NCBI RefSeq assembly: GCF_016097555.1
Contig: NC_054706.1
Location: forward strand, 79,252,353 to 79,316,352
Source: Gigantopelta aegis
Lineage: Eukaryota; Mollusca; Gastropoda; Neomphalida; Peltospiridae
Reading direction: 5' to 3'
DNA length: 64,000 nucleotides
Under the pieces are notes generated by a model, which did no database searches, was not told where the DNA came from, and worked only from the letters and a program-made list of their open reading frames with translations. The position numbers and the translations under genes are program-made. Position 1 is the first letter of the stretch; each line of letters begins with the position of its first letter. Positions 24,836 through 37,100 of the stretch are shown one piece after another.

Positions 24836-27800
24836 CTATATTTCTGTAGTTTCAAAATCCAATCTGAATATGAAAAGTATGGTTTGGTACATATATATAC
24901 TTTGCCATTAAATACAACAGACACAAAACTGTCACAAAATAAACATTGCTAACATGCATTGAGAGAGGTTAGCATGATGAAAAACTAATCGGTCCCCCCC
25001 ATACTAGCGTGTTACCTGTGATACACAAACCAGTCAAATATTGAAATTATTGTTCACATATATTTGTTATAATTTTTACTAAAATGTTACATTATTTAAA
25101 ACTTGATTACCCTGATAATTTTTAATACTGAATACAAAAGCAGTCAAAAAAGGAAAATGTGTATGGTTCAAATGTATTAGTTACCTAAAAGTATTACATG
25201 TACGACAAAGCTGCAATTGCCATATTTTACTATTTTAACACTTAATAAATTCAAATTAATCTATTCCACATTAGTCTTGTCCTAATTAGCATAACACAAA
25301 GGACAGAGAAAGCCAGTGTGACTGGAGTACAATCTTGTCAGATCTAAAGTCTTAGCAAATCTTAAAAATCAGCAATTCTGTAGAGACTGATGACACACAG
25401 ACTTTGAAAGTGATGAAGATTATGTATTGCATACACATACATACACACATGCCAGATGCAAGGCTAGTTAATATTTAGTTGCCACCCCCAATGGATAGTG
25501 GAATCACCCAATTAAACTAGTTGACAATGCCCACCCAGCACTTGTCTTAACAGGTACAAGGGGTTAAGGTCGAAACACCCCCCCACCCACCCTGCTCAAG
25601 CAATTATTTTTTTCCCATGTATTTCTTGGGGGAGCATGTTTTGACCTCCCCACCTATAAACTTCACTCACCAGTCTAGACTACCCAACCCCACATGCTTA
25701 ACTGGATATATGGCATAGTAACTTGTCCAAGAATAACTATACAATGCCCCCAACAAAAAATAAACATCCCCACATTATGCAACTTTGAGGTAACCTCTTT
25801 AATACTTCAAAAAGGAACAGTCTAATGTAAAACAAAAGTAATATAGAATTTTATAATTGTGAAAATGTCAAAAGTATAAAAAGCCTAAAATAATGTTGTT
25901 TATCCAATAATATCCATGTCAATCCCAGTTGATATTTGGGTTTATTAATTCAATTAATATATTTATTGCTGTCAATGGGTCATTTGTTTACAAGGCAACA
26001 AGACCTGAGTGTAACATTTTGATAAACTACATTTGTGCCAGTTGTGATGATGTTATATTACTGATGAAGGCAAGTGTTGTAGAATAAGTAAAATTCACTA
26101 CTCCTGTTTTTTAATATGTAAATTATCTACCTCATCTTGTTACAGTAATTGGTATTTGTTGAGACAAATACCAATTAACATAGACTCAGTTGATATTTTT
26201 CACATTCAAAACCACGTGTAACAAATCTTTTATGTACAGTATTATAGTTGCTAGGTGTTTTTGGCTGAACACATATTCAAATTATAGTGTGAGAAAAACA
26301 TGTTTAAAAAAAAATAAAAAATGTAAAAACTATAAACAAACCGTAAACATGTAGAAAACATCATATCTCACAAAACAAGTTATATGAAACACAATGTTTC
26401 ACTTAACAAATTCAGTTATACATTTTATCAAAATAATTCAGTTGTGGGCAATGTAAATGAATTATCTAGCAGACACCATTTTCACCTTCCCATGATAAAT
26501 ATTTTGGCAGTACAATGCTAACAGACACGGAGCTGTCAATGTGTGAATGTTTCAAGGTGTGAGTTTCAGCCTAAAGTCTGGGGCCAAGGGCTGGTCAGTG
26601 TTCAGGATGACGCTCTGGTAGGGGGACTCATTGGGAACAAAGTCCCCCAACCTCCACTAAATTATGATTTATTAGATATATTGTAAAGTCTCTAGTAGCA
26701 ATAGGTTTCACAAGTGATATTTATGATCTGGTAGGGGAACTTATTAGGAACACCCCCCCCCCCCACCTCTGCCAAATTATTATTTATTACATATATTTTT
26801 AGGCCTCTGTAGTTTTATAAGTGATATTTATGAGCAACATTTCGTAGATGTTTTCACACTAATTGTATACATGTAACAATAAGACTATTCAAACAATCCT
26901 GTGATTAATAACAGACAAGAATGTTCAGAATGTACTAAGGTTTCGACATTTCGTTAAAATGGTTTTTTGATTTGTGTAAAATATTTTTAAGGACATGAGA
27001 TTTGACATGTTAAAAGTGAGAACATGATTTTCAACCTAAAAATGTTAGTCTCACAGCAAAAACGTGGAGTTGACATCTGCAGACATCTTAAGGCAGTACC
27101 ATCTATTACTAAAAAAAATAAAAATAAAATAATACTTATACTTATAGATGGGCTAATACTTATAAATGGACTGTAAAATCCTTCAAATTGGCAACAATCC
27201 CCATATATGGGTAAAAAAAACAACAACACATTTTTAAAATCTCACATATACGGAAGATATTGCTGACTATCATGTAGTACATTATATTAAAGCCATCTTT
27301 CGGGTAACTACAACACACAAAAGACACAGAGAAAACAAAGCTTATGTTGTATTATTTAAAACCATTCTTAATTATTAATAAAAGAAAATTAACTCTCATA
27401 TTCTTTCCTAGTTGAACATTCATATTAAAAAATATGTTTTGGAAATAAACTTCAAATGTGCCGATTATGAATCATATTATGTGTGACCATCCAAATCTGG
27501 TTTATAATGTGCCAATTATGAATAATATTATGTGTGACCATTCACATCTGGTTCATGAATTTCAAACATAATTTACCTGTGTAAAAATATCATAAGATTT
27601 CTGAATACAGTTATGAGAAAAAGCTCATACTGTAGATACCATATCAGACCAGAATAAGAATTGTTTTGAGTATGCTCAGACAATTGGTAATCATTGCAAA
27701 TGAGCCATACTATTATTTGTTTTTCAGTATTATAAACAAATGAAGCCATTATTTATATATATATTATAAAAAAGTAATACATTTCAATACTGTTTGCTTT

Positions 27801-28058
27801 ATATTCCACTTGCCACTTGGTACATGCAGTTAAGCTAATTTGTTATCAGAGGCAGTTCCATTTGTTGGATAGTATAGCTTTGAACCCAAGTTGTTTTCCT
27901 CGAATACTTTCCTCTTCAGTGTCCAACACTATTTAGAATAAAGTGATCACCATAAACAGTTTACCTTCTGTGTCCCACTAAACCTCCAAAATAATGTTAT
28001 TTCCCCAAAGTCAGAAACAGTCCAGTCTATTAACAGATGTAAGATTGAGGCCATTGTT
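24836..28058. other. 3' flank of the WD40 gene / intergenic, no coding exon seen
   Basis: Presumably contains the WD40 3'UTR near 28 kb. Notable pieces are a 28-bp palindrome around 26150-26178, a 116-bp imperfect tandem duplication at 26611-26840, a 53-bp duplication at 27455-27560 (ttatgtgtgaccatccaaat), and an interspersed repeat at 25540-25665. Confidence 0.4.
25540..25665. repeat. Interspersed repeat (gctcaagca ... gggagcatg family)
   Basis: Shares the order cctgctcaagcaa, a T-rich stretch, ggagcatgt(t/c)ttg and cctatgaactt-like sequence with 46010-46140. Two copies in the window show it is dispersed; class unknown. Confidence 0.5.
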
Positions 28059-28175
28059 TTAGGATAAGGATGCCAGGATGATGCAGTCATCCGAACCGCC
28101 CACAGCAAACATGCGTCCACCCAGTGTACTGTCCAAAGCCTGAACAGGTTTCTTCATTTCAACTTCACCAAGACA
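28059..28175 (-). CDS. WD40 protein coding exon 8 (C-terminus)
   Basis: Residues 309-346 and stop TAA (28059-28061): [20 protein letters not shown] then DCIILASLS. Acceptor gttcaatttcag. This probably closes the propeller. Confidence 0.9.
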   Translation of the reverse strand, partial: CLGEVEMKKPVQALDSTLGGRMFAVGGSDDCIILASLS

Positions 28176-31100
28176 CTGAAATTGAACATTGTGAAATTTT
28201 AATTAATTATTTAATTTTAATATATGTCCAACTCACGATAACATGTATGACATTTTGCTGTATGCCGATAACATACATGCAAATTACTATGAAATGAAAT
28301 AACCCCTTGGCACTATAGTCCATCCATTGTATGGCCCATCATGTTGTTCCTGTGGTGTGTACTCACTGTTTTTGTGATCTGACTGTACCTTGTCTCTTTT
28401 TCCACCTGTCCTGAATGGCCCATTTGATTTCAACACACTATTCATTTTTTGTACACTTGCCACCCACAAAATAAGTTTCTTTTTAACCATGTACAAACCA
28501 AGAAAAACACTGCAGTATAATTCACTAGACATACAATAATTACTGTGTTTTCCACCTATAAACAGCCCTTCTCAAAAATAGATAAATTATTTTACAAACA
28601 TGTTTGGCCCAAAAGAAAAAAATTGTGTCTTTTCACAAACATGCCAATAAAAATTAGGTAGGGTAGGTCAACTTTTTAAATTCCTTTTAAAAATAATTGT
28701 TTCCTATTATTTTACTGTTTTTACCTATATATTACTTTTAAAAATTGAAAAAAAAGGTAATACATTAAAACAAAAAATTAAGGTTGTCCCTTTTTTCTAA
28801 GTAGGGTCAAATTCCCAGATTTTATTTTTTTTAAAGCTTTATATGAATTTTTTATTTATTAAAAACACTATTTATCAAAATATTAATATCCTTAGTGTCA
28901 GTTTATCAAAATATTAATATCCTAACAGTGTTAGTTTATCAAAATATTAATATCCTTACAATATCAGTTTATCAAAATATTAATATCCTTACAGTGTCAG
29001 TTTATCAAAATATTAACATCCTTACAGATTCAATTTATCAAAATATTAATATCCTTACAGTGTCAGTTTATCAAAATATTAACATCCTTACAGATTCAAT
29101 TTATCAAAATATTAATATCCTTACAGTGTCAATTTATCAAAATAGTAATATCCTTACATTGTCAGTTGTCAAAATATTAGTATCCTTACAGTGTCAGTTT
29201 ATCAAAATATTAACATCCTTACAGTGTCAGTTTATAAAAATATTAATATCCTTACAGTGTCAATTTATCAATATATTACTATATTTACAGTGTCAGTTTA
29301 TCAAAATATTAACATCCTTACAGTGTCAGTTTTAACATCAATTGCTTTGGCACTGTTGGTGCCGCTCCCTCCGGCCAGAACCACATTGTTATCACACATC
29401 TGAGCGCAGTAGAGAAATGCTCCGTTTCCTTTGTGCGGGAACGTGACGTTCTTGTTCAGATCGCCGTCTGTGTAGTTCCACACCTGTAGAGCGTGGTTCG
29501 CACACCATGAGCCCGTCAGGATGTGATGTTTCTAAATAAAAACCAGTCAAGATAGTCACAATATGATGTTTGTAAAGAAAATCAATCAAGACAATAACAT
29601 TATATTATTTTTAAACATCATACATATTTAAACAAAACTAACTGATACAAAATGATAAAAGCAATTGATAGTCAGAATTATGTATGACGTTTCTAAAAGA
29701 CAGCAATTGAGACAGTCAGGTCAGGTCACATTCAGAACAGGCTGTTGTAGGACACACCTGTCGTGGGCGCAGGTGTCAATTTTCACTGGGTCCTCCGTCC
29801 ACGACAGGATTGAGATAGTTAAAATGTGATGTTTTTAAAGAAAACTAATCAAGATAGTCATAACATGTTGATTCCAAAGAATAAAATCAATCAAAACAAT
29901 CACAATAGGATAAGAAAAGCAAATGAGACAGCAAAATAATATTTTTTTTAAAAGAAAGGTAATGGACGCAGTCACAAGATGATATTTCTAAGCAAAAACA
30001 GTCAAAATATTATGTTTCTAAACAAAAGCAAATGAGGCAGTCAGAATATATGTTTCTACACAAAAGCAATCAAAATAGTTAGAATATGATATTTCTGAAC
30101 AAAACTGTTCAAAACATTCAAAATATGATATTCCTAAACAACAACAAACATACCCCAACTAAAGTAATTCAAACAATTAAAATATGATGTTTCTAAACAA
30201 CAATCACTGCATTTAGTTAAGTCATGCACACTGCACTGTTTAATAATATTAATTAAATTAATTCCATATCATTCATATAATGAGTTGATTATCTTGTTGA
30301 CAAAATTTAACTTGCTAAAAAGTTAATAATAATGAGCAAAATGAATGTTTAGTTCAAGTTCATTGTACAACAATTCCTGTTGCAAGTAATTTTTAAATAC
30401 TTCTAGAACTAAACCGTTAAATCTAGAAGTGTTTTCTTACAGATATATCAATAGCATCACCGCAGATATGAGGTCCACTGATGATTCTTACAACCCCGTC
30501 ATTTCGCCGACTGTCCCAAATCTGCAATTACAAACAAAAATTTTCAAAGTGTGAACAGTTTTAAGTAGTTACATACAATTTATAACAATTACATCTTGCT
30601 CTGAAACAGTTATAGTGATGGTTTAAAAAGTAAAAGCATTTCAAATTAACTTCAGAATTTATAAGTTCATTTTATTTATTGAAAAAAATCTTTGTAAAAT
30701 ATTGTCCAGTAAACTACTTTGATTGAAATATTTAGAGAAAAAGATAATAATTATAATGATAACAAGCATTCTGAGAGTACTGCTAAAGCAATACATGTCT
30801 GCATACTGGGCCCAACACATTTCCGTAGCTCCTAAATTAAAGGGCCATATGATAAAGCTATATACAAAATTTCAGCACAATATCTCTAGGCATTGTGAAA
30901 AAATAACCAAAAAACTATATGTGGGACAGACAGAAGGACAGGAATGAAACCTATAGTCCCCCCCCCCCCCCCTCATTGCAGTAGGGGCTAATAACAGGTA
31001 ATCTGAATTCTTTGCATATAGATTACAAAGTTGAATACAAGCAGAGAAATTTTCAAAACAAGATGTTAGCAAGTTTAAAAAAAATACTATCAGATCAAGA

Positions 31101-34100
31101 ATAGCTTGGGAGCCATCTTTAAAACATGTTGAGACACAAACATTTAGATGTCTGCACATGATAACATTAGCAAATAAAACACCTTCCTAATTTTTTAATT
31201 AATAACCAGAGATATAAAATAATATTGGGGAAAAATCCAGAAACATTTAACAAGAGCCTTTAATGTTTCATCAACGAATAAGACCAGGAACAGTTTTTGC
31301 ATAGAACTAAATTCTGGAACAATAAACTATCTTCACCTTTAAACTTAAAGTAGACAAACAAAATTTGGGCTGGTATTTAGCTTATTTAGCAGAGTGCACA
31401 TAGGATCAAACCTCCTTTGTGGACCAACTGGTCTCAACCGGTACCTTATGACTGGTATATCAAAAGTCATGGTATGTGCCATCCTGTCTTAAGGATATTG
31501 CATATGACTTTATAACTTTAAAAGAAAAAAAATATAATATAAACTGCTCACAAACCTTAATGTTGTTGTCCCATCCCCCAGTGATAAAAATGTGGTTGAA
31601 TTCTGGATGATACTTCAAGGCAAAAGCTCGGCTCGTATTTCCTAGACAGACTTGTTCGTTGGGTGTTTTCTCATCATACCCAGAGTATTCTCGTTCAAGC
31701 TGCAAAAACAATCAAGTTGATGGCTTTTTAACCTTCTCAGGTTATAAATATGCAAGTAAAATACATAATACTATATGAAGAGTTTGTGGGGCGGGACGTA
31801 GCCCAGTGGTACAGCACTCGCTCGATGCGCGGTTGGTGTGGGATCGATCCCCGTCGGTTAGCTCATTGGGCTATTTCCCATTCCAGCCAGTGCACCACGA
31901 CTGGTATATCAAAGGCTGTGGTATGTACCACCCTGTCTGTGGGATAGTGCATATAAAAGATCCCTTGCTGCTAATCGAAAAGAGTAGCCCATGAAGTGGC
32001 GACAGCGGGTTTCCTCTCTCAATATCTGTGTGGTCCTTAACCATATGTCTGATGCCATATAACAGTAAATAAAATGTGTTGAGTGCATCGTTAAATAAAA
32101 CATTTCTTTCTTTCTTTATATGAAGAGTGTGTTTCCAAAATGAGATACACAGATATTTCCAGATTTTAGAGTTAGACGTGAAGGGTTACTAATGATAGTA
32201 TAACTCATCAAAATGACAATAGAGTTTCCACCAAAATGCAATCTATGCCCATTCAGCAGGATTTGAAAACTGTGCTTTGTGTGTTATATGCTATGTCATG
32301 TCAAAAATGACAAACAGATATATCACATTTTTAAAATTAACTCTCTCTATGGATAACATATAACCAGAGTGTGTGTGTGTGTGTGTGTGTGGGGGGGGGG
32401 GGGTTGTTTGCCAATTAGGAGAAATTTTCATTTCTGTTTTGTCAGTATATTTTGAAAATATGAATTTCTTACCTGGTAGGTTTTCAAGTCATAAATCCGC
32501 ACAGCCAAATCTTTTCCTGCTGTGGCAAAATTATATCCCTCTGAATCAAAGTCTATACAGTTGATTTCATTGCCAGTTTCTGAGAATTAAATAAACAAAC
32601 ATTATGTTCCCTATGTGTTGTTCAATGGCCAGAACTGCATGAAAAATGTGCAAATCACCATGAAAGTTAAACTTGAATAATTAAATGTCCATTACATTCA
32701 TTACAACATAATGTCATCCCATTGGTCCAGACATAGCAACAGGAGTTTGTTCAATTCTCTATGAACAAAAAAATTATGTTGTCAGGGTACATCGTATCTG
32801 ATGACGTCATGTTATATGGGCAAGTTGTCTTACTGAGTGTTACTGTTTATCGACCAAAAGTAATTAAAAATAAAGTATGAACTTTTAGTGTTATTATTAG
32901 CAAGTATGATTCTTTTACGTTCATCTGGGTATGAAAAAAAAAATCATCTGCAAACTTATGTGAGAATGGCTTTGATGATTCACACAGTTTGCAGATGATT
33001 TTTTTTCCATACTCCGAAGAATGTAAAAGAAATAACAGACAATCCTTAATTGGATCAAATATCTGGCAGGAATTTCAGCCAATTTCAACTCCTGGACATA
33101 TAGTTAAAGGTTACAGAGATAATAATTAGAAACCTACTGCTGTCATTCCATGGACTACTCTTTTTGATTAGCAGCAAGGGATCTTTTATATGCACTAGCT
33201 GAAAAGAGAAATAGCCCAATGGGCCCATTGATGGAGATCACTCCTATACCGACCACACACCAAACAAGCACTTTACCACTGGGCTACATCCCACGCCTTA
33301 CAAGTACAAAGACATTATCAACAGTGTTACCTACCTGTACAAATTGTTTGAAACTCTCCTGTCTCAATCCTAGACCGACCACACACCAAGCAAGCACTTT
33401 ACCACTGGGCTACATCCCACGCCTTACAAGTACAAAGACATTATCAACAGTGTTACCTACCTGTACAAATTGTCTGAAAGTCTCCTGTCTCAATATTGAT
33501 GGCGTACACAAGTCCTTCTGATGTGCCAGCAAAGAGGATGCTGTGATCTTTGGGGTGGAATTTCAAACTCATGATCGGGTAACCGCCATGTCTCGTTTTA
33601 CGTAGATCTTTCTTCAGTTCTCCTGTTGTTGATGACAAGAGCTAAACAAAACAAAAAAAGAAAAGAAATGGTAAACTACTCGAAAGCAGAGTAATGGGAA
33701 AATGGTTAACACCTGATTAACAGGCCATTCTTAACATTTTCACAACTGTATAAAGTGTGCTCATCTTGCTAACCAACCTAAAAGCATACACCAAGACTGT
33801 TGATTTTCAAAGGATACTTTTATCAACTTTTAACTATTTTTAACTGTACAATTTGCATGCTTATGAAAATATTCATAATTGTGAAAGGCCCATAAAACAT
33901 TTTGGTAGTTAAACACAAACTACTAACACTGTTTGTATGTGGACCCAATGGTGAAAATTTAACTTAACAGAATAGATAAAAAGCCACACACCCATACACC
34001 TGATCTCATATCTATCTATCCATCCATCCTTTCAGTCATCCATCCATCCATGCATCAATGCATCCATCCTTTCAATGATCCATCCATGCATCAATCCATC

Positions 34101-37100
34101 CATCTTTTCAATGATCCATCCATGCATCCATGCATCAATCCATCCATGCATGCATCCATCCAACCATCCCAAAAACCACCAATCCATCCATCCTTTCAAC
34201 TATCCATCCTTTCAACTATCCATCCCATCCCATCCCCATCCCATCCCCATCCGCACCCCACCCCTCCCCTCCCCATCCCCAACCCCACCCAAAACCCCAC
34301 CCACCCCATCCTCACCTACCCCGTCCTCACCCCACCCATCCCCACCCCACCCATCCCCAACCCATCCCCATCCATCCATCCATCCATCCATCCATCCATC
34401 CATCCATCCATCCATCCATCCATCCATCCATCCATCCATCCATTCCTCCATCCATCCATCCAATCTATACATCCATCCATCCCTCCATCTATCCCTCCAT
34501 CCATCCCTCCATCCATCCAATCCATCCATGAAATCTAGAAACCAAGAATTGGCCATCCACAGAGAAATGGAGCATGTTGTATATATGTTGTAAACTATGT
34601 ATGATCACATAACTAGTAAAATAAACATATTATTCCCACCTGAAATCTAGCAACCAAGAACTGGTCATGCACGGAGAAATGGAGCATGTTGTATTTGCAT
34701 TATTTAATTCTTTTAATGCTTTAACTTACAAGCTTATCAGCACAGCAGATATTCACACACAATATACACACACACACACACACAAGAGAATTACATTATC
34801 AAATTGTACCTTAATCAAATATAAAGAACTTTGAGAAAATGCATCTACCATATGATGTTATGAAAAGTTATATAAACACATTATTCCACCTGAATGGACC
34901 CATTCTGAAAGCCGGCAGCAAGGAAGCGGCCATCCATGGAGTACTGGAGAGAATACACAGATCCAAGACTAGCATCAAGTTTCCTCACTTTGACAACCTC
35001 CACCTTGGAGAATGTGCCCTGCTTTCCTAATATGGTTAGGAAAAAAACAAAAACAGTTATTTTAATGTTTGGACTGATTCTAGGCATGATTATAGATTTA
35101 AGAAGGAAGAAAATATATTATTTAATGACACACTCAATACATTTTTTATTTACAGTTTGTTTTGTTTAACAACGCCACTGGAGCACATTGATGCTATTAG
35201 ATGTCAAACATTGGTAATTCTGATTCGTAGTCATCAGAGGAAACCCGCTAAATTTTTCCTAATGCAGCATGGGATCTTTTATATGCACTTTCCCACAGAC
35301 AGGAAAGCACATACTACGGCCTTTGACCAGTTGTGGTGCATGGGCTGAAATGAGAAAAAAACAATCAGTTGAATGGATCCATTGGAGTGGTTCGATCCTA
35401 TGACGCAAGCACCTCAGGCGAACACTCAACTGACTGAGAACACAGATAATGAAAGATGAAGCCATCACACTGTGAACTACTCTTTTTGATTGTATGTATG
35501 TATGTATGTATGTATGTATGTATGTATGTATGCCCACAAATGACTGTCAGGTCAGATTTCAGGAATTAACGTGCTTATATCAATTTAATGTTCAAGCATG
35601 CTTGTTTCGAGCACGATTTCTGACTAGAGCCAGAAACTGTACTTGGAACGAGAGGGGTACTTTTTGATTAGCAGCAAGGAATCTTTTATATAGTATCAAC
35701 AGCAATGTGTTCAGTATATCTAAGGATGCCAAATTAAGATGGTTCCAATATAGAATAATCCAAAGAATTCTCCCTACAAACAAGTTTCTCTATAATATTA
35801 GAGTGATAAGCAGCCCGAAGTGTAGCTTCTGTAATGCGTATATTGAAACATATACGCATTTATTTTTTGATTATGTACACGTCCAAAATTTAATTAAACA
35901 AGTCGAGCAATGGATAAAAGAAGCTGCAGACATTATAGTTATCTTCTCTCGGACCAGTTTTCTTCTTGGCCTCTCAAAGAACAATATCATAATTGACATT
36001 ATTGCTCTTTTGACAAAGCAATTTATATATAGTTCAAAATTTCTGAAGAAATCACTAGATATTAAAATATTAAAAATTCAAATACATTCTTATTATATAT
36101 TAGAAAAAAAAATGTATTCCAATAAAATCAAATATAATGAATTTATTAAAAGATGGAGTGTATACCATAAGTTGTTTGAATAAATATCTGTTTAGTACTG
36201 AGCGAGGTTCAATGACGTGTTGGCAAGAGGTTTGTTGTTTTATTTCATATTATATTAATTTTGATCTGTGTATGTATAAAAAAATATATATACTGTATGA
36301 AAATGTGACCAAAAATGAAAATAAACTATTCAAATAATTTTAAAAAAGGAATCTTTTATATGGCTGGAGTTTGTTTTGTTTAATGACACCACTAGAGCAC
36401 ATTGATTAATTAATCATCCATCAGTTATTGGATGTCAAACATTTGGTAATTCAGACATATAGTCTTAGAGAGGAAACCAGCTATTTTTTTTCATTAGTAG
36501 CAAGAGATCTTTTATATGCACTTTCCCATAGACAGGAAAGCACATACCACAGCCTTTGATCAGTTGTGGTGCACTGGTTGGAATGAGAGAAAAACCCCAA
36601 TCAGTTGAATGGATCCACCGAGGTGGTTCTATCCTGTGATGCAAGCACTTCAGGCGAGCACTCAACCGACTGAATTAAATAGCACCTCTGCACTGGCTGG
36701 AATGGGAAATAGTCCAAAGGGCCCACCAAGGGTCATTGATGCTAGATTACTCACACCTCAGGTGAGCACTCAACCGACTGAATTAAATAGCACCTCTGCA
36801 CTGGCTGGAATGGGAAATAGTCCAAAGGGCCCACCGAGGGTCATTGATGCTAGATTACTCACACCTCAGGTGAGCACTCAACCGACTGAATTAAATAGCA
36901 CCTCTGCACTGGCTGGAATGGGAAATAGTCCAAAGGGCCCACCGAGGGATTGATGCTAGATTACACACACCTCAGGCGAGCACTCAACCGACTGAATTAA
37001 ATAGCACCTCTGCACTGGCTGGAATGGGAAATAGTCCAAAGGGCCCACCGAGGGTCATTGATGCTAGATTACTCACACCTCAGGTGACCACTAGCACTGG

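Noticed and set aside
24650..24952. 100-codon ORF (TRYQHDI repeats)
   Set aside because: Reading of the gatatcaacatgacatc minisatellite.
28895..29335. 146-codon plus-strand ORF of repeated [11 protein letters not shown]
   Set aside because: It is the 33-bp minisatellite read in an open frame, opposite to the WD40 gene; the period is a multiple of three.
31800..31860. tRNA-gene-like box A/box B sequences
   Set aside because: They are SINE heads: no cloverleaf that closes, followed by the SINE core and tail, and repeated across the window.
34050..34593. ORFs of 114-172 codons rich in HPSI or MDGW
   Set aside because: All are translations of the (CATC)n tract on either strand.
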